NCBI GenBank assembly: GCA_020438185.1
Contig: JAGQVC010000014.1
Location: forward strand, 1-13,644
DNA length: 13,644 nt
Source: Bacteroidota bacterium
GTDB lineage: Bacteria > Bacteroidota > Bacteroidia > M30B66
Reading direction: 5' to 3'
A program made the translations under genes and the position numbers. The notes below the pieces were generated by a model, which did not search any database, was not told the origin of the DNA, and saw only the letters and a program-made list of their open reading frames with translations. Positions 1 to 5,408 of the stretch are shown here, piece after piece (position 1 is the stretch's first letter; each line of letters begins with the position of its first letter).

Positions 1-996
1 TACGTTCATTCCCTGTTCCAGCAGCATGTCAAGTCCGCGGAACGTGGCTTTCATACCGGCCGGATCACCATCATATATCATGGTGATGTTGGAAGTGTAC
101 CTTTTAATCAGTCGAATCTGGTCGGTAGTGAGAGACGTTCCCGAAGATGCAACCACGTAATCGATTCCTGCCTGATGCAAGCTGATAACGTCGGTGTAGC
201 CTTCAACCAGAATGGCGAGATCTTCACGGCTGATTCCCTTCCGGGATTCGTAAAGACCGTATAAAACGGAGCTTTTGTGATAAATTTCCGATTCCGGCGA
301 ATTGAGGTATTTGGCGATTTTCTTGTCGTTTTCCAGAATCCGGCCTCCGAAACCAATCACTTTTCCCGCGGCCGAGCGGATAGGAAACATGACTCTTCCC
401 CGAAACCGGTCGAAATGTTGTCCGTCTTTTTCAATAACCAATCCCGTTTTAATTAAAAATTCCGGGTTGTATCCGGCCTTAACGGCCGAATTGTATAAAA
501 TTCCCGCCTGCGGCGGATGATAACCGAGGGCGAAAGTTTCGATTGTTTGGTCGCTAAAGCCACGCTCGCGGAAATAGGAAAGCGCAATGGTTTTGCCTTC
601 GTCGGTTGAAAGCATTTGCTCCTCAAAAAACTTCATCACCCATTCGTTGAGCAGGTGCATGGATTCGCGGTCCATTTGCTCCTGTTTCTGCTCAGAGTTT
701 TGTTCGGTTTCTTCAAGATCGATTGAATACTTCCGTGCCAGGTAACGAATTGCTTCGGGGTAACTGAGTTTTTCAAGTTCCATGACAAATTTCACGGAGT
801 CGCCTGCCTGTCCGCAACCGAAACATTTGAATATGCCTTTAGAAGGGGAAACATTGAATGAAGGAGTTTTCTCATTGTGGAAAGGGCAAAGTCCAATCAT
901 GTTGGAGCCTCTCCGCTTCAATGAAACAAAGTCGCCAACCACCTCATCAATACGGGCAGCAAGCATAACATCATCAATGGATTTACGGGAAATCAT
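1..996 (-). CDS. dnaG: DNA primase DnaG, N-terminal 332 residues (3' end beyond window edge)
   Basis: DnaG makes the short RNA primers for DNA replication at the fork, working with the replicative helicase. The gene reads leftward from an ATG at 996-994 and runs open to base 1, so 332 codons are visible and the C-terminal helicase-binding part is missing. The start gives MISRKSIDDVMLAARIDEVV, a normal primase N-terminus. A CHC2 zinc ribbon follows, with Cys37, His40, Cys58 and Cys61 (CPFH and CFGC). The central catalytic core contains the TOPRIM motif VEGYTDV with Glu265, and YDGDPAG with Asp309 and Asp311. These acidic metal-binding residues have the same numbers I recall for E. coli DnaG. 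The coding frame is intact throughout. It is divergent from the polyprenyl synthase, with 120 bp between them. Identification is secure; only completeness beyond the edge is unknown. Confidence 0.97.
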   Translation of the reverse strand, partial: MISRKSIDDVMLAARIDEVVGDFVSLKRRGSNMIGLCPFHNEKTPSFNVSPSKGIFKCFGCGQAGDSVKFVMELEKLSYPEAIRYLARKYSIDLEETEQNSEQKQEQMDRESMHLLNEWVMKFFEEQMLSTDEGKTIALSYFRERGFSDQTIETFALGYHPPQAGILYNSAVKAGYNPEFLIKTGLVIEKDGQHFDRFRGRVMFPIRSAAGKVIGFGGRILENDKKIAKYLNSPESEIYHKSSVLYGLYESRKGISREDLAILVEGYTDVISLHQAGIDYVVASSGTSLTTDQIRLIKRYTSNITMIYDGDPAGMKATFRGLDMLLEQGMNV

Positions 997-1003
997 GAGT
1001 TTT

Positions 1004-1011
1004 CAAAGATA
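1004..1011 (-). promoter_or_regulatory. Candidate dnaG promoter -7 element (TATCTTTG)
   Basis: On the minus strand this octamer reads TATCTTTG, an exact match to the Bacteroidota -7 consensus TAnnTTTG. It ends only 7 bases before the dnaG ATG, so transcription would start at or very near the start codon and the message would be leaderless or nearly so. A -33 TTG at the expected distance is not seen; the nearest is 14 bases upstream. The call rests on the -7 match and its position. Confidence 0.5.
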
Positions 1012-1063
1012 CGATTCAGAGGCATCAATCGGCTAGGAAAGCTTGATTGATTGCATTCATTTT

Positions 1064-1089
1064 TTCATCCTGCCAACGGCAGAGATGAA
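1064..1089. repeat. Near-perfect palindrome/hairpin between dnaG and the polyprenyl synthase
   Basis: The left arm is TTCATC-CTGCC (1064-1074), the loop AAC (1075-1077), and the right arm GGCAG-(A)-GATGAA (1078-1089). This gives 11 paired bases with one bulged A. A T run lies on the 5' side of the plus strand (1061-1065), not the 3' side, so it does not look like an intrinsic terminator for either gene. It lies just upstream of the likely start region of the polyprenyl synthase, and could be an operator for a dimeric repressor or a hairpin in a 5' leader. Function is inferred only from symmetry and position. Confidence 0.5.
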
Positions 1090-1097
1090 TGAGTGCT

Positions 1098-1105
1098 TAC
1101 ATTTA
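1098..1105 (+). promoter_or_regulatory. Weak candidate -7 element (TACATTTA) for polyprenyl synthase
   Basis: TACATTTA matches TAnnTTTG except at the last base and lies 11 bases before the preferred ATG at 1117. No TTG is found at the -33 spacing. If real, it gives a nearly leaderless transcript, as proposed for dnaG, and would exclude the upstream GTG at 1093 as start codon. Confidence 0.3.
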
Positions 1106-1116
1106 CAGCGCAAAAA

Positions 1117-2088
1117 ATGGATCTGGAACAAATAAAAGCGCCTATTGCCGCTGAGATGGCTGATTTTGAACGAAAGTTCAGAGATTCCATGCAGAGCCAT
1201 GTTCCGTTGCTTGAGCGTATCACCTATTATATAGTGAAGCGCAAGGGAAAGCAGATTCGTCCCATGTTTGTGTTTTTGTCGGCCGGAATTTGCGGCGGAG
1301 TTACTGAAAGTACCTTCAGGGCGGCCTCGATGATTGAGCTTTTGCATACGGCGACACTGGTGCACGATGATGTGGTTGATGATGCAAATGAACGCCGTGG
1401 ATTTTTTTCGGTAAATGCACTCTGGAAAAATAAAATTGCCGTACTGGTAGGCGATTATCTGCTGAGTAAAGGCTTGTTACTTGCGGTTGATAACCGGGAA
1501 CACGATATTCTGAAAATTGTAAGCGATTCGGTTCGTGAAATGAGCGAAGGCGAGTTGCTTCAGATTGAGAAAGCACGGCGGCTGGACATCAGCGAAGATG
1601 TTTATTTCGATATTATTCGTCAAAAAACGGCTACCTTAATAGCTTCCTGCTGCGCGGGAGGAGCAAGTTCGGCAGGCACTTCAGCAGAAAATGTAGCCTT
1701 GATGAAGCAAATTGGTGAAGATGTAGGAATTGCATTTCAGATTAAGGACGATTTATTCGACTACAAGCGCTCTTCGGCAATCGGCAAGCCTACCGGCATT
1801 GATATCAAGGAACGTAAAATGACTCTGCCGCTCATTTATACCCTGGCCAATTCTGAGAAAAAAGTTAAAAATCGCATCATTAATATCATAAAGAACCATA
1901 ATAATGATCCGGCCCAGGTGGAAGAGGTTCTTCAGATTGTTCGAAGCGGTCAAGGTATTGCGTATGCCGAAGAAAAAATGAATGCTTATCGGGATAAGGC
2001 CTTGAAAGCACTCGAGCATTTTCCCGAAACGGAATTCAGGAAATCATTTAAGCAGCTGGTTGAATTTACGGTAAATCGAAAAAAGTAG
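1117..2088 (+). CDS. Trans-polyprenyl diphosphate synthase (long-chain type, IspB-like)
   Basis: This enzyme condenses isopentenyl diphosphate units onto an allylic primer in the trans configuration, normally to make the side chain of menaquinone or ubiquinone. The preferred ATG at 1117 gives 323 residues, close to the family length. An in-frame GTG at 1093 would add 8 residues (MLTFTAQK) that do not resemble the usual start, while MDLEQIKAPI does. The KGKQIRP substrate-binding segment lies at residues 43-49. The first aspartate-rich motif is DDVVD (84-88), followed by RR at 93-94; the second is DDLFD (211-215), followed by GKPTGIDIKERKMTLP. The residue five positions before the first motif is Ala79, a small side chain that in this family fits long products (about C30 or more). 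Exact chain length cannot be read from the sequence. It is probably monocistronic: a pair of stem-loops follows, and the next gene has its own promoter candidate. Confidence 0.92.
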   Translation: MDLEQIKAPIAAEMADFERKFRDSMQSHVPLLERITYYIVKRKGKQIRPMFVFLSAGICGGVTESTFRAASMIELLHTATLVHDDVVDDANERRGFFSVNALWKNKIAVLVGDYLLSKGLLLAVDNREHDILKIVSDSVREMSEGELLQIEKARRLDISEDVYFDIIRQKTATLIASCCAGGASSAGTSAENVALMKQIGEDVGIAFQIKDDLFDYKRSSAIGKPTGIDIKERKMTLPLIYTLANSEKKVKNRIINIIKNHNNDPAQVEEVLQIVRSGQGIAYAEEKMNAYRDKALKALEHFPETEFRKSFKQLVEFTVNRKK

Positions 2089-2113
2089 GATTTCTCGGGT
2101 TCTGCCAGAAATC
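2089..2113 (+). repeat. Stem-loop directly after the polyprenyl synthase stop
   Basis: GATTTCT (2089-2095) pairs perfectly with AGAAATC (2107-2113), and GG/CC inside can extend the stem past a bulge. It begins on the base after the stop codon. It could act as a 3'-end stabiliser or factor-assisted terminator; there is no T tract, so it is not a classical intrinsic terminator. Confidence 0.4.
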
Positions 2114-2114
2114 A

Positions 2115-2140
2115 GGTTAGGTTTACATTTAAACATAACC
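2115..2140 (+). repeat. Second stem-loop in the synthase/bacilliredoxin spacer
   Basis: GGTTAGGTTTA (2115-2125) and TAAACATAACC (2130-2140) pair over 11 positions with one G/A mismatch around the loop CATT. It starts one base after the preceding stem-loop, so two hairpins are stacked between the synthase stop and the promoter candidate of the next gene. No U-rich tail follows. Probable 3'-end structure; termination is an inference. Confidence 0.4.
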
Positions 2141-2178
2141 CGAAACTATTCCGACAAATCAGCTGAACCATTTTGTAC

Positions 2179-2186
2179 TAACTTTG
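2179..2186 (+). promoter_or_regulatory. Candidate bacilliredoxin promoter -7 element (TAACTTTG)
   Basis: TAACTTTG is an exact match to the Bacteroidota -7 element TAnnTTTG. It lies 29 bases upstream of the ATG at 2216 and gives a leader of roughly 20 bases. A -33 TTG is not apparent. Its position after the two stem-loops supports separate transcription of the bacilliredoxin gene. Confidence 0.5.
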
Positions 2187-2215
2187 TTGCTTCAAATAAA
2201 TTCACCCAATTAAAT

Positions 2216-2632
2216 ATGTATCCCGAACAAATTGTAGCTCCGATGCGGGCAGAACTTGTTGAAGAAGGCTTTACCGAATTGCGTTCAGCAGCTGATGTTG
2301 ATCAGGTAATGAATGAAAAGGAAGGTTCTGTTCTGGTTGTGGTAAACTCGGTTTGCGGTTGCGCTGCCGGTGCTGCCCGTCCAGGTGTTAGACTGGCCCT
2401 TCGCAATTCAGAGAAGAAACCATCAAAATTAACTACGGTATTTGCCGGAAACGATGCGGAAGCAACTGCACAGGCAAGAAAATACTTTGCACCTTATCCT
2501 CCATCCTCGCCGGCAATGGCTTTATTTAAGGATGGCAAGCTGGTTCATTTTATTGAGCGTCATCACATTGAAGGCCGATCGCCAGAGATGATTGCTGACA
2601 ATCTGAAAATGGCTTTCGAGCAGTTTTGCTGA
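2216..2632 (+). CDS. BrxA/BrxB-family bacilliredoxin (YphP/YqiW family)
   Basis: This is a small cytosolic thioredoxin-fold protein of 138 residues, the usual family length. In Firmicutes the family removes bacillithiol from oxidised protein thiols. The signature NSVCGCAAG lies at residues 44-52, with the active-site pair Cys47 and Cys49 (a CxC, not the CxxC of thioredoxin). The SSPAMAL segment carries the conserved cis-proline region, followed by HxIEG, and the protein ends in Cys138, a C-terminal cysteine seen in other members. The start MYPEQIVAPMRAEL matches the family, with no Shine-Dalgarno site. Bacillithiol is known in some Bacteroidota, but nothing in this window shows that its synthesis genes exist here, so the actual thiol partner is open. 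I do not choose between BrxA and BrxB. A strong symmetric terminator follows. Confidence 0.9.
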   Translation: MYPEQIVAPMRAELVEEGFTELRSAADVDQVMNEKEGSVLVVVNSVCGCAAGAARPGVRLALRNSEKKPSKLTTVFAGNDAEATAQARKYFAPYPPSSPAMALFKDGKLVHFIERHHIEGRSPEMIADNLKMAFEQFC

Positions 2633-2647
2633 TTGAACAAATTCCAA

Positions 2648-2677
2648 CAAAAAACCCGGCATAAGCCGGGTTTTTTG
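2648..2677. terminator. Bidirectional intrinsic terminator between convergent genes
   Basis: A perfect 13-bp inverted repeat: an A-run plus CCCGGC (2648-2660), loop ATAA (2661-2664), then GCCGGG plus a T-run (2665-2677). The GC-rich core is flanked by A6 on one side and T6 on the other, so a U tract follows the hairpin on both strands. It sits 15 bases after the bacilliredoxin stop and 19 bases after the gatC stop on the opposite strand, and can end both converging transcripts. Confidence 0.93.
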
Positions 2678-2696
2678 TTTTAGGGCCTGAATAAAA

Positions 2697-2984
2697 TCAG
2701 CCTATTACTTTCGGAACCCTGAAATAATCAGAGTCTTTAGCCGGAGCATTTCTCAATGCTTCTTCATGCGTTGTACTTTCAACGACTTCATCCCTGCGCA
2801 GGATATTTACGTCATTGGTCATATAAATAAGTGGCTCAACCTGATCTGTATTCACTTCATTGAGCTTCTCTACAAAACTGAGCATCCTGTTCAGGTCGTT
2901 CATGATTTCTGTTCTGGCTTCATCTTCAAACTTAAGACGTGCCAGGTGAGCCAGTTCATCTACCAGTTTTTCATCAATGGTCAT
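2697..2984 (-). CDS. gatC: Asp-tRNA(Asn)/Glu-tRNA(Gln) amidotransferase subunit C
   Basis: GatC is the small structural subunit of GatCAB, which converts mischarged Glu-tRNA(Gln) and/or Asp-tRNA(Asn) to the correct amide form in the cytosol. At 95 residues it has the normal size. The N-terminus MTIDEKLVDELAHLARLKF is the typical GatC start, the middle segment (about 30-55) has the NRMLSFVEKLNEV helix and VEPLIY, and the C-terminal part holds LRRDEV and the typical AP-containing stretch before DYFRVPKVI. The ATG overlaps the stop of the upstream alpha/beta hydrolase in an ATGA arrangement (4 bp), so translation is probably coupled. gatA and gatB are not in the window; a scattered gatC is common in bacteria. 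The transcript ends at the symmetric terminator. Confidence 0.95.
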   Translation of the reverse strand: MTIDEKLVDELAHLARLKFEDEARTEIMNDLNRMLSFVEKLNEVNTDQVEPLIYMTNDVNILRRDEVVESTTHEEALRNAPAKDSDYFRVPKVIG

Positions 2985-3760
2985 GCTTCCTTTTTAAAAA
3001 GTTTCGACATCCAGGGTTCGAGAATGTCGTTGAATTCGAGCGGGCGTTCCATCATTGGCGCGTGTCCGCATTTATCAATCCAGTAAAGGTCAGATTGCGG
3101 GAGCAGCTTATGGAATTCGTCGGCAACATCGGGTGGGGTAATCTGGTCGTTTTTACCCCAGATAAGGCAAACCGGCACATTCATTTTATGCAGGTCTTCG
3201 CCCATATTGTGGCGTATTGCCGATTTGGCGAGTGCCAGAATCCGAATGAGTTTGTCCTTATTATTAACGATTTCAAAAACTTCATCCACCAGCTCTTTGG
3301 TGGCAGTTTCGGGGTCGTAAAATGTGAAAGCCACTTTTTGTTTGATGAACTCGTAATCTTCCCGGCGTGGGAAAGAACCGCCCATAGCATTTTCATATAA
3401 ACCGGAACTGCCGGTGAGGATCATGGAATGAACCTTTTCCGGATAGTTTAATGTGAATACCAGGGCCACGTGGCCACCAAGAGAATTCCCCAAAAGGTTA
3501 ACCTCATCAAATTGTTTGAACTGAACAAACCGGTGAATGAAATCGGCCAGACTTTTAACGTGTGTATCCTGAACAGGCAAATCGTAAATCGGCATCATGG
3601 GTATGACAACCTTGTAGTCGTTTCTGAACCGGTCAAAAACATCCTTGAAATTACTAAGCGCTCCGAAAAGTCCGTGAAGTATAAGTAATACGGGGCCTTC
3701 GCCGTCGCTTATGTATTTGAATTCGCCTTCTTCTATGATTTCCTGTTGCATTCCGTCCAT
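2981..3760 (-). CDS. Alpha/beta hydrolase of unknown substrate
   Basis: A 259-residue single-domain alpha/beta hydrolase, probably cytosolic since no signal peptide or membrane segment is visible. The oxyanion-hole HGLFG lies at residues 29-33, the nucleophile elbow GNSLGG at 91-96 with Ser93, the acid in WGKNDQITPP with Asp205, and the base in CGHAPMMERP with His233. The catalytic triad is therefore complete. Family resemblance is to the broad MhpC/BioH-like esterase group. The substrate cannot be deduced: being next to gatC gives no pathway, although the 4-bp overlap shows co-expression. The longest start is ATG 3760; a second ATG at codon 4 (3751-3749) would give MQQEIIEEGEF and a slightly longer leader after the candidate -7 element at 3781-3774. 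Both starts are plausible. It is divergent from mraZ across a 273-bp control region. Confidence 0.9.
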   Translation of the reverse strand: MDGMQQEIIEEGEFKYISDGEGPVLLILHGLFGALSNFKDVFDRFRNDYKVVIPMMPIYDLPVQDTHVKSLADFIHRFVQFKQFDEVNLLGNSLGGHVALVFTLNYPEKVHSMILTGSSGLYENAMGGSFPRREDYEFIKQKVAFTFYDPETATKELVDEVFEIVNNKDKLIRILALAKSAIRHNMGEDLHKMNVPVCLIWGKNDQITPPDVADEFHKLLPQSDLYWIDKCGHAPMMERPLEFNDILEPWMSKLFKKEA

Positions 3761-3773
3761 GCTATAAACCGCT

Positions 3774-3781
3774 CAAAAATA
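3774..3781 (-). promoter_or_regulatory. Candidate hydrolase-gatC promoter -7 element (TATTTTTG)
   Basis: On the minus strand this reads TATTTTTG, an exact TAnnTTTG match, 13 bases before the ATG at 3760 and 22 before the alternative ATG at 3751. It would give a very short leader. No TTG is found at the -33 position; instead a CCCAC/GTGG inverted pair occupies that area. Confidence 0.5.
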
Positions 3782-3789
3782 ACCAAAAT

Positions 3790-3803
3790 CCCACTATCTG
3801 TGG
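3790..3803. repeat. CCCAC/GTGG inverted pair in the hydrolase promoter region
   Basis: CCCAC (3790-3794) and GTGG (3800-3803) form a small inverted repeat with a 5-base spacer. The same GTGG core appears in the two arrays nearer mraZ. It falls around the -20 to -30 area of the minus-strand promoter candidate. It may be a single weak MraZ-type site or chance; the motif is short. Confidence 0.3.
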
Positions 3804-3879
3804 TATGCGGTAAAATAATTCAGTAAAGCCGATTATTTCAAAGGATGTGAACAGTAAAGCAAACACTCTCTTTGATTTT

Positions 3880-3898
3880 CTCCCACAAACTCCCACAA
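3880..3898 (-). promoter_or_regulatory. Distal MraZ-type operator: two CTCCCACAA repeats, 10-bp period
   Basis: CTCCCACAA occurs at 3880-3888 and again at 3890-3898. On the minus strand this is TGGGA, a 5-base spacer, TGGGA, the same unit and spacing reported for the MraZ binding site upstream of E. coli mraZ (TGGGN repeats with 5-base spacers). Here only two units are seen and they face the hydrolase, not mraZ. They lie about 135-155 bases upstream of the mraZ ATG. The repeat is certain; MraZ binding is inferred. Confidence 0.6.
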
Positions 3899-3951
3899 TA
3901 ATAATTATCAGATAATCAATAATATATATATTTCTTACTACGTTATACGAA

Positions 3952-3979
3952 ACAATTTATCAACAATGTGGTAAATTGT
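3952..3979. repeat. 8-bp inverted repeat ACAATTTA/TAAATTGT overlapping the MraZ boxes
   Basis: ACAATTTA (3952-3959) and TAAATTGT (3972-3979) are exact reverse complements separated by 12 bases. The right arm overlaps the start of the second GTGG box. It could be a separate operator half-site pair, but the arms are AT-rich and lie in an AT-rich spacer, so chance is a real alternative. Confidence 0.3.
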
Positions 3980-3991
3980 GGCATCAAGTGG
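3967..3991 (+). promoter_or_regulatory. Proximal MraZ-type operator: three GTGG boxes at 10-bp spacing
   Basis: GTGG begins at 3968, 3978 and 3988, exactly one helical turn apart, in contexts TGTGGTAAAT, TGTGGCATCA and AGTGGTTTTT. Three tandem boxes phased by about 10 bp upstream of mraZ are the hallmark of MraZ autoregulatory sites in E. coli (TGGGN boxes) and in mollicutes (AAAGTG-type boxes). The array ends 12 bases before the candidate -7 element, so bound MraZ would cover the -33 region and repress the whole dcw operon. Spacing is seen directly; the regulator is inferred from the family. Confidence 0.75.
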
Positions 3992-4003
3992 TTTTTAATT
4001 CTA

Positions 4004-4011
4004 TACTTTTA
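4004..4011 (+). promoter_or_regulatory. Candidate mraZ/dcw promoter -7 element (TACTTTTA)
   Basis: TACTTTTA matches TAnnTTTG except for the final base and lies 22 bases upstream of the mraZ ATG, immediately after the three-box array. Transcription would start around 4018. The best TTG upstream (3976-3978) is spaced too far for a standard -33, so the assignment is tentative. Confidence 0.4.
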
Positions 4012-4033
4012 CCTTCCAAATTCAACCTGAAGA

Positions 4034-4507
4034 ATGACTAACTACATCGGTGAATACGCCTGTAAGGTTGACGCCAAAGGCCGTGTGGTTCTTCCCATGG
4101 GATTGCTCAAGCAATTTCCGGAGGGACAGCGCGAGAGCTTTGTCATCAACCGAAGTGTATTTCAGCGGTGTCTGGTTTTGTATCCGATGGAATTGTGGAA
4201 CATGACCATGAATGATCTGGGCAGACTGAACAGATTCGTTAAGGAAAATGATGACTTCATACGCATGTTTACGAACGGCGCTGTGCGAGTTGAAGTGGAT
4301 GGATCCAAGCGGATTCTCCTTCCCAAGCGATTGTCTGATTATGCCGGCATCAGGAATGACATCGTATTCACAGCCAACCTGAACAAAATCGAAATCTGGT
4401 CAGATCAGGGACATGAAAGCGTGATGGGTGAATTTGACGCAGATGGTTTCGCACAACTCGCCGAGAAAGTGATGGGCAGGTTGAACGGTGAATCCAATGT
4501 GTTATGA
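4034..4507 (+). CDS. mraZ: Transcriptional regulator / division protein MraZ
   Basis: MraZ is the first gene of most dcw clusters and encodes a DNA-binding ring-forming protein that in E. coli represses its own operon. At 157 residues it is within the family range. Two SpoVT/AbrB-like domains are visible: the first centred on KVDAKGRVVLP (12-22) near the N-terminus, the second on VEVDGSKRILLPKRLSDYAG (86-105). The DXXGR and DGSKR signatures mark the DNA-contacting loops of each half. The ATG follows a short untranslated leader with no Shine-Dalgarno match. Its stop overlaps the rsmH start by 4 bp (ATGA). Two sets of phased GTGG-type repeats upstream are likely its own binding sites, so autoregulation is the simplest model. 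Confidence 0.97.
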   Translation: MTNYIGEYACKVDAKGRVVLPMGLLKQFPEGQRESFVINRSVFQRCLVLYPMELWNMTMNDLGRLNRFVKENDDFIRMFTNGAVRVEVDGSKRILLPKRLSDYAGIRNDIVFTANLNKIEIWSDQGHESVMGEFDADGFAQLAEKVMGRLNGESNVL

Positions 4508-5403
4508 CCTATCACACGCCAGTTCTTTTAAAGGCTAGTATCGATGAACTGAAGGTTCAGGCGGAAGGGAAGTATGCCGATGCCACATTTGGTGGCGGAG
4601 GACATTCGCGCGAAATACTCAGACGGCTTGGTGAAAATGGTCAGCTCTTTTCCTTTGATCAGGATGAGGACGCAAAGGCCAACCTGCCTGATGATGACCG
4701 TCTTACTTTCATTCCACTCAATTTCAGGTATCTCAGGAATTCACTCCGAATGCAGAAAGCAATTCCGCTTGACGGAATTCTGGCAGATCTGGGAGTTTCG
4801 TCGCATCAGTTTGATGAAGCATCCCGCGGATTTTCCATTCGCTTTGACGCTCCGCTTGACATGCGGATGAATCAGGCTCAACCTCTGAATGCGGCATCCA
4901 TTCTTGCAGATTACCCCGAAGAAGAACTGCGCAGGGTATTTCGTGATTATGGCGAAATACGTGAGGCCGGCAAACTTGCCAGACACCTCTGCAATGTCAG
5001 AACCGACCGTAAAATCGATACAACAGGTAAGCTCCTTGAGCTGATTCGGCCATTCGCCGGGAAAGCAAAGGAGAATCAGTTTGCTGCTCAGGTCTTTCAA
5101 GCTTTGAGAATTGAGGTAAACGATGAGATGGGAAGCCTGAAAGACTTCCTCAGTCAATGTGCCGAGGTATTAAAACCTGGCGGCCGACTTGTAATCATCA
5201 GTTACCATTCGCTCGAAGACAGGCTTGTAAAAAACTTCCTGCGCAGCGGAACATTTGAAGGCGAAGCGGAAAAAGACCTCTTTGGCAGAAGCAGTGTACC
5301 CTTCAAAGCTATAACACGCAAACCTGTAAGGCCTCCGGAAGAGGAAATATCGCAAAACACCCGTGCCCGAAGCGCTTTGCTAAGGGTTGCGGAAAAAGTA
5401 TAG
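4504..5403 (+). CDS. rsmH: 16S rRNA (cytosine(1402)-N(4))-methyltransferase RsmH
   Basis: RsmH (formerly MraW) uses S-adenosylmethionine to methylate N4 of C1402 in 16S rRNA, in the decoding centre. The 299-residue protein has the usual length. The SAM-binding glycine loop ADATFGGGGHS is at residues 26-36, the family hallmark ADLGVSSHQFD at 94-104, followed by RGFSIRFDAPLDMRM. QALRIEVNDE lies at about 199-208, and the C-terminal ISYHSLEDRLVKNF is at 232-245, all as expected for an active enzyme. The ATG overlaps the mraZ stop by 4 bp, and ftsL begins 5 bases after the stop, so coupling along the operon is likely. No anomalies seen. Confidence 0.97.
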   Translation: MTYHTPVLLKASIDELKVQAEGKYADATFGGGGHSREILRRLGENGQLFSFDQDEDAKANLPDDDRLTFIPLNFRYLRNSLRMQKAIPLDGILADLGVSSHQFDEASRGFSIRFDAPLDMRMNQAQPLNAASILADYPEEELRRVFRDYGEIREAGKLARHLCNVRTDRKIDTTGKLLELIRPFAGKAKENQFAAQVFQALRIEVNDEMGSLKDFLSQCAEVLKPGGRLVIISYHSLEDRLVKNFLRSGTFEGEAEKDLFGRSSVPFKAITRKPVRPPEEEISQNTRARSALLRVAEKV

Positions 5404-5408
5404 AACAG

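Noticed and set aside
1093..1116. Upstream GTG start adding 8 residues to the polyprenyl synthase
   Set aside because: The extra residues do not resemble the family N-terminus, and the ATG at 1117 gives the usual MDLEQIK start. A possible -7 element overlaps the extension.
2939..3400. 153-codon plus-strand frame over the hydrolase gene
   Set aside because: The minus-strand hydrolase in the same bases has a complete catalytic triad; the plus frame shows no domain or start signal.
3957..3965. TTATCAACA resembling a DnaA box
   Set aside because: One mismatch to TTATCCACA, single copy, in an AT-rich promoter spacer with no cluster of boxes; not enough for an origin or DnaA control.
4741..5157. 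138-codon minus-strand frame inside rsmH
   Set aside because: rsmH motifs run unbroken through the same bases; no support for antisense coding.
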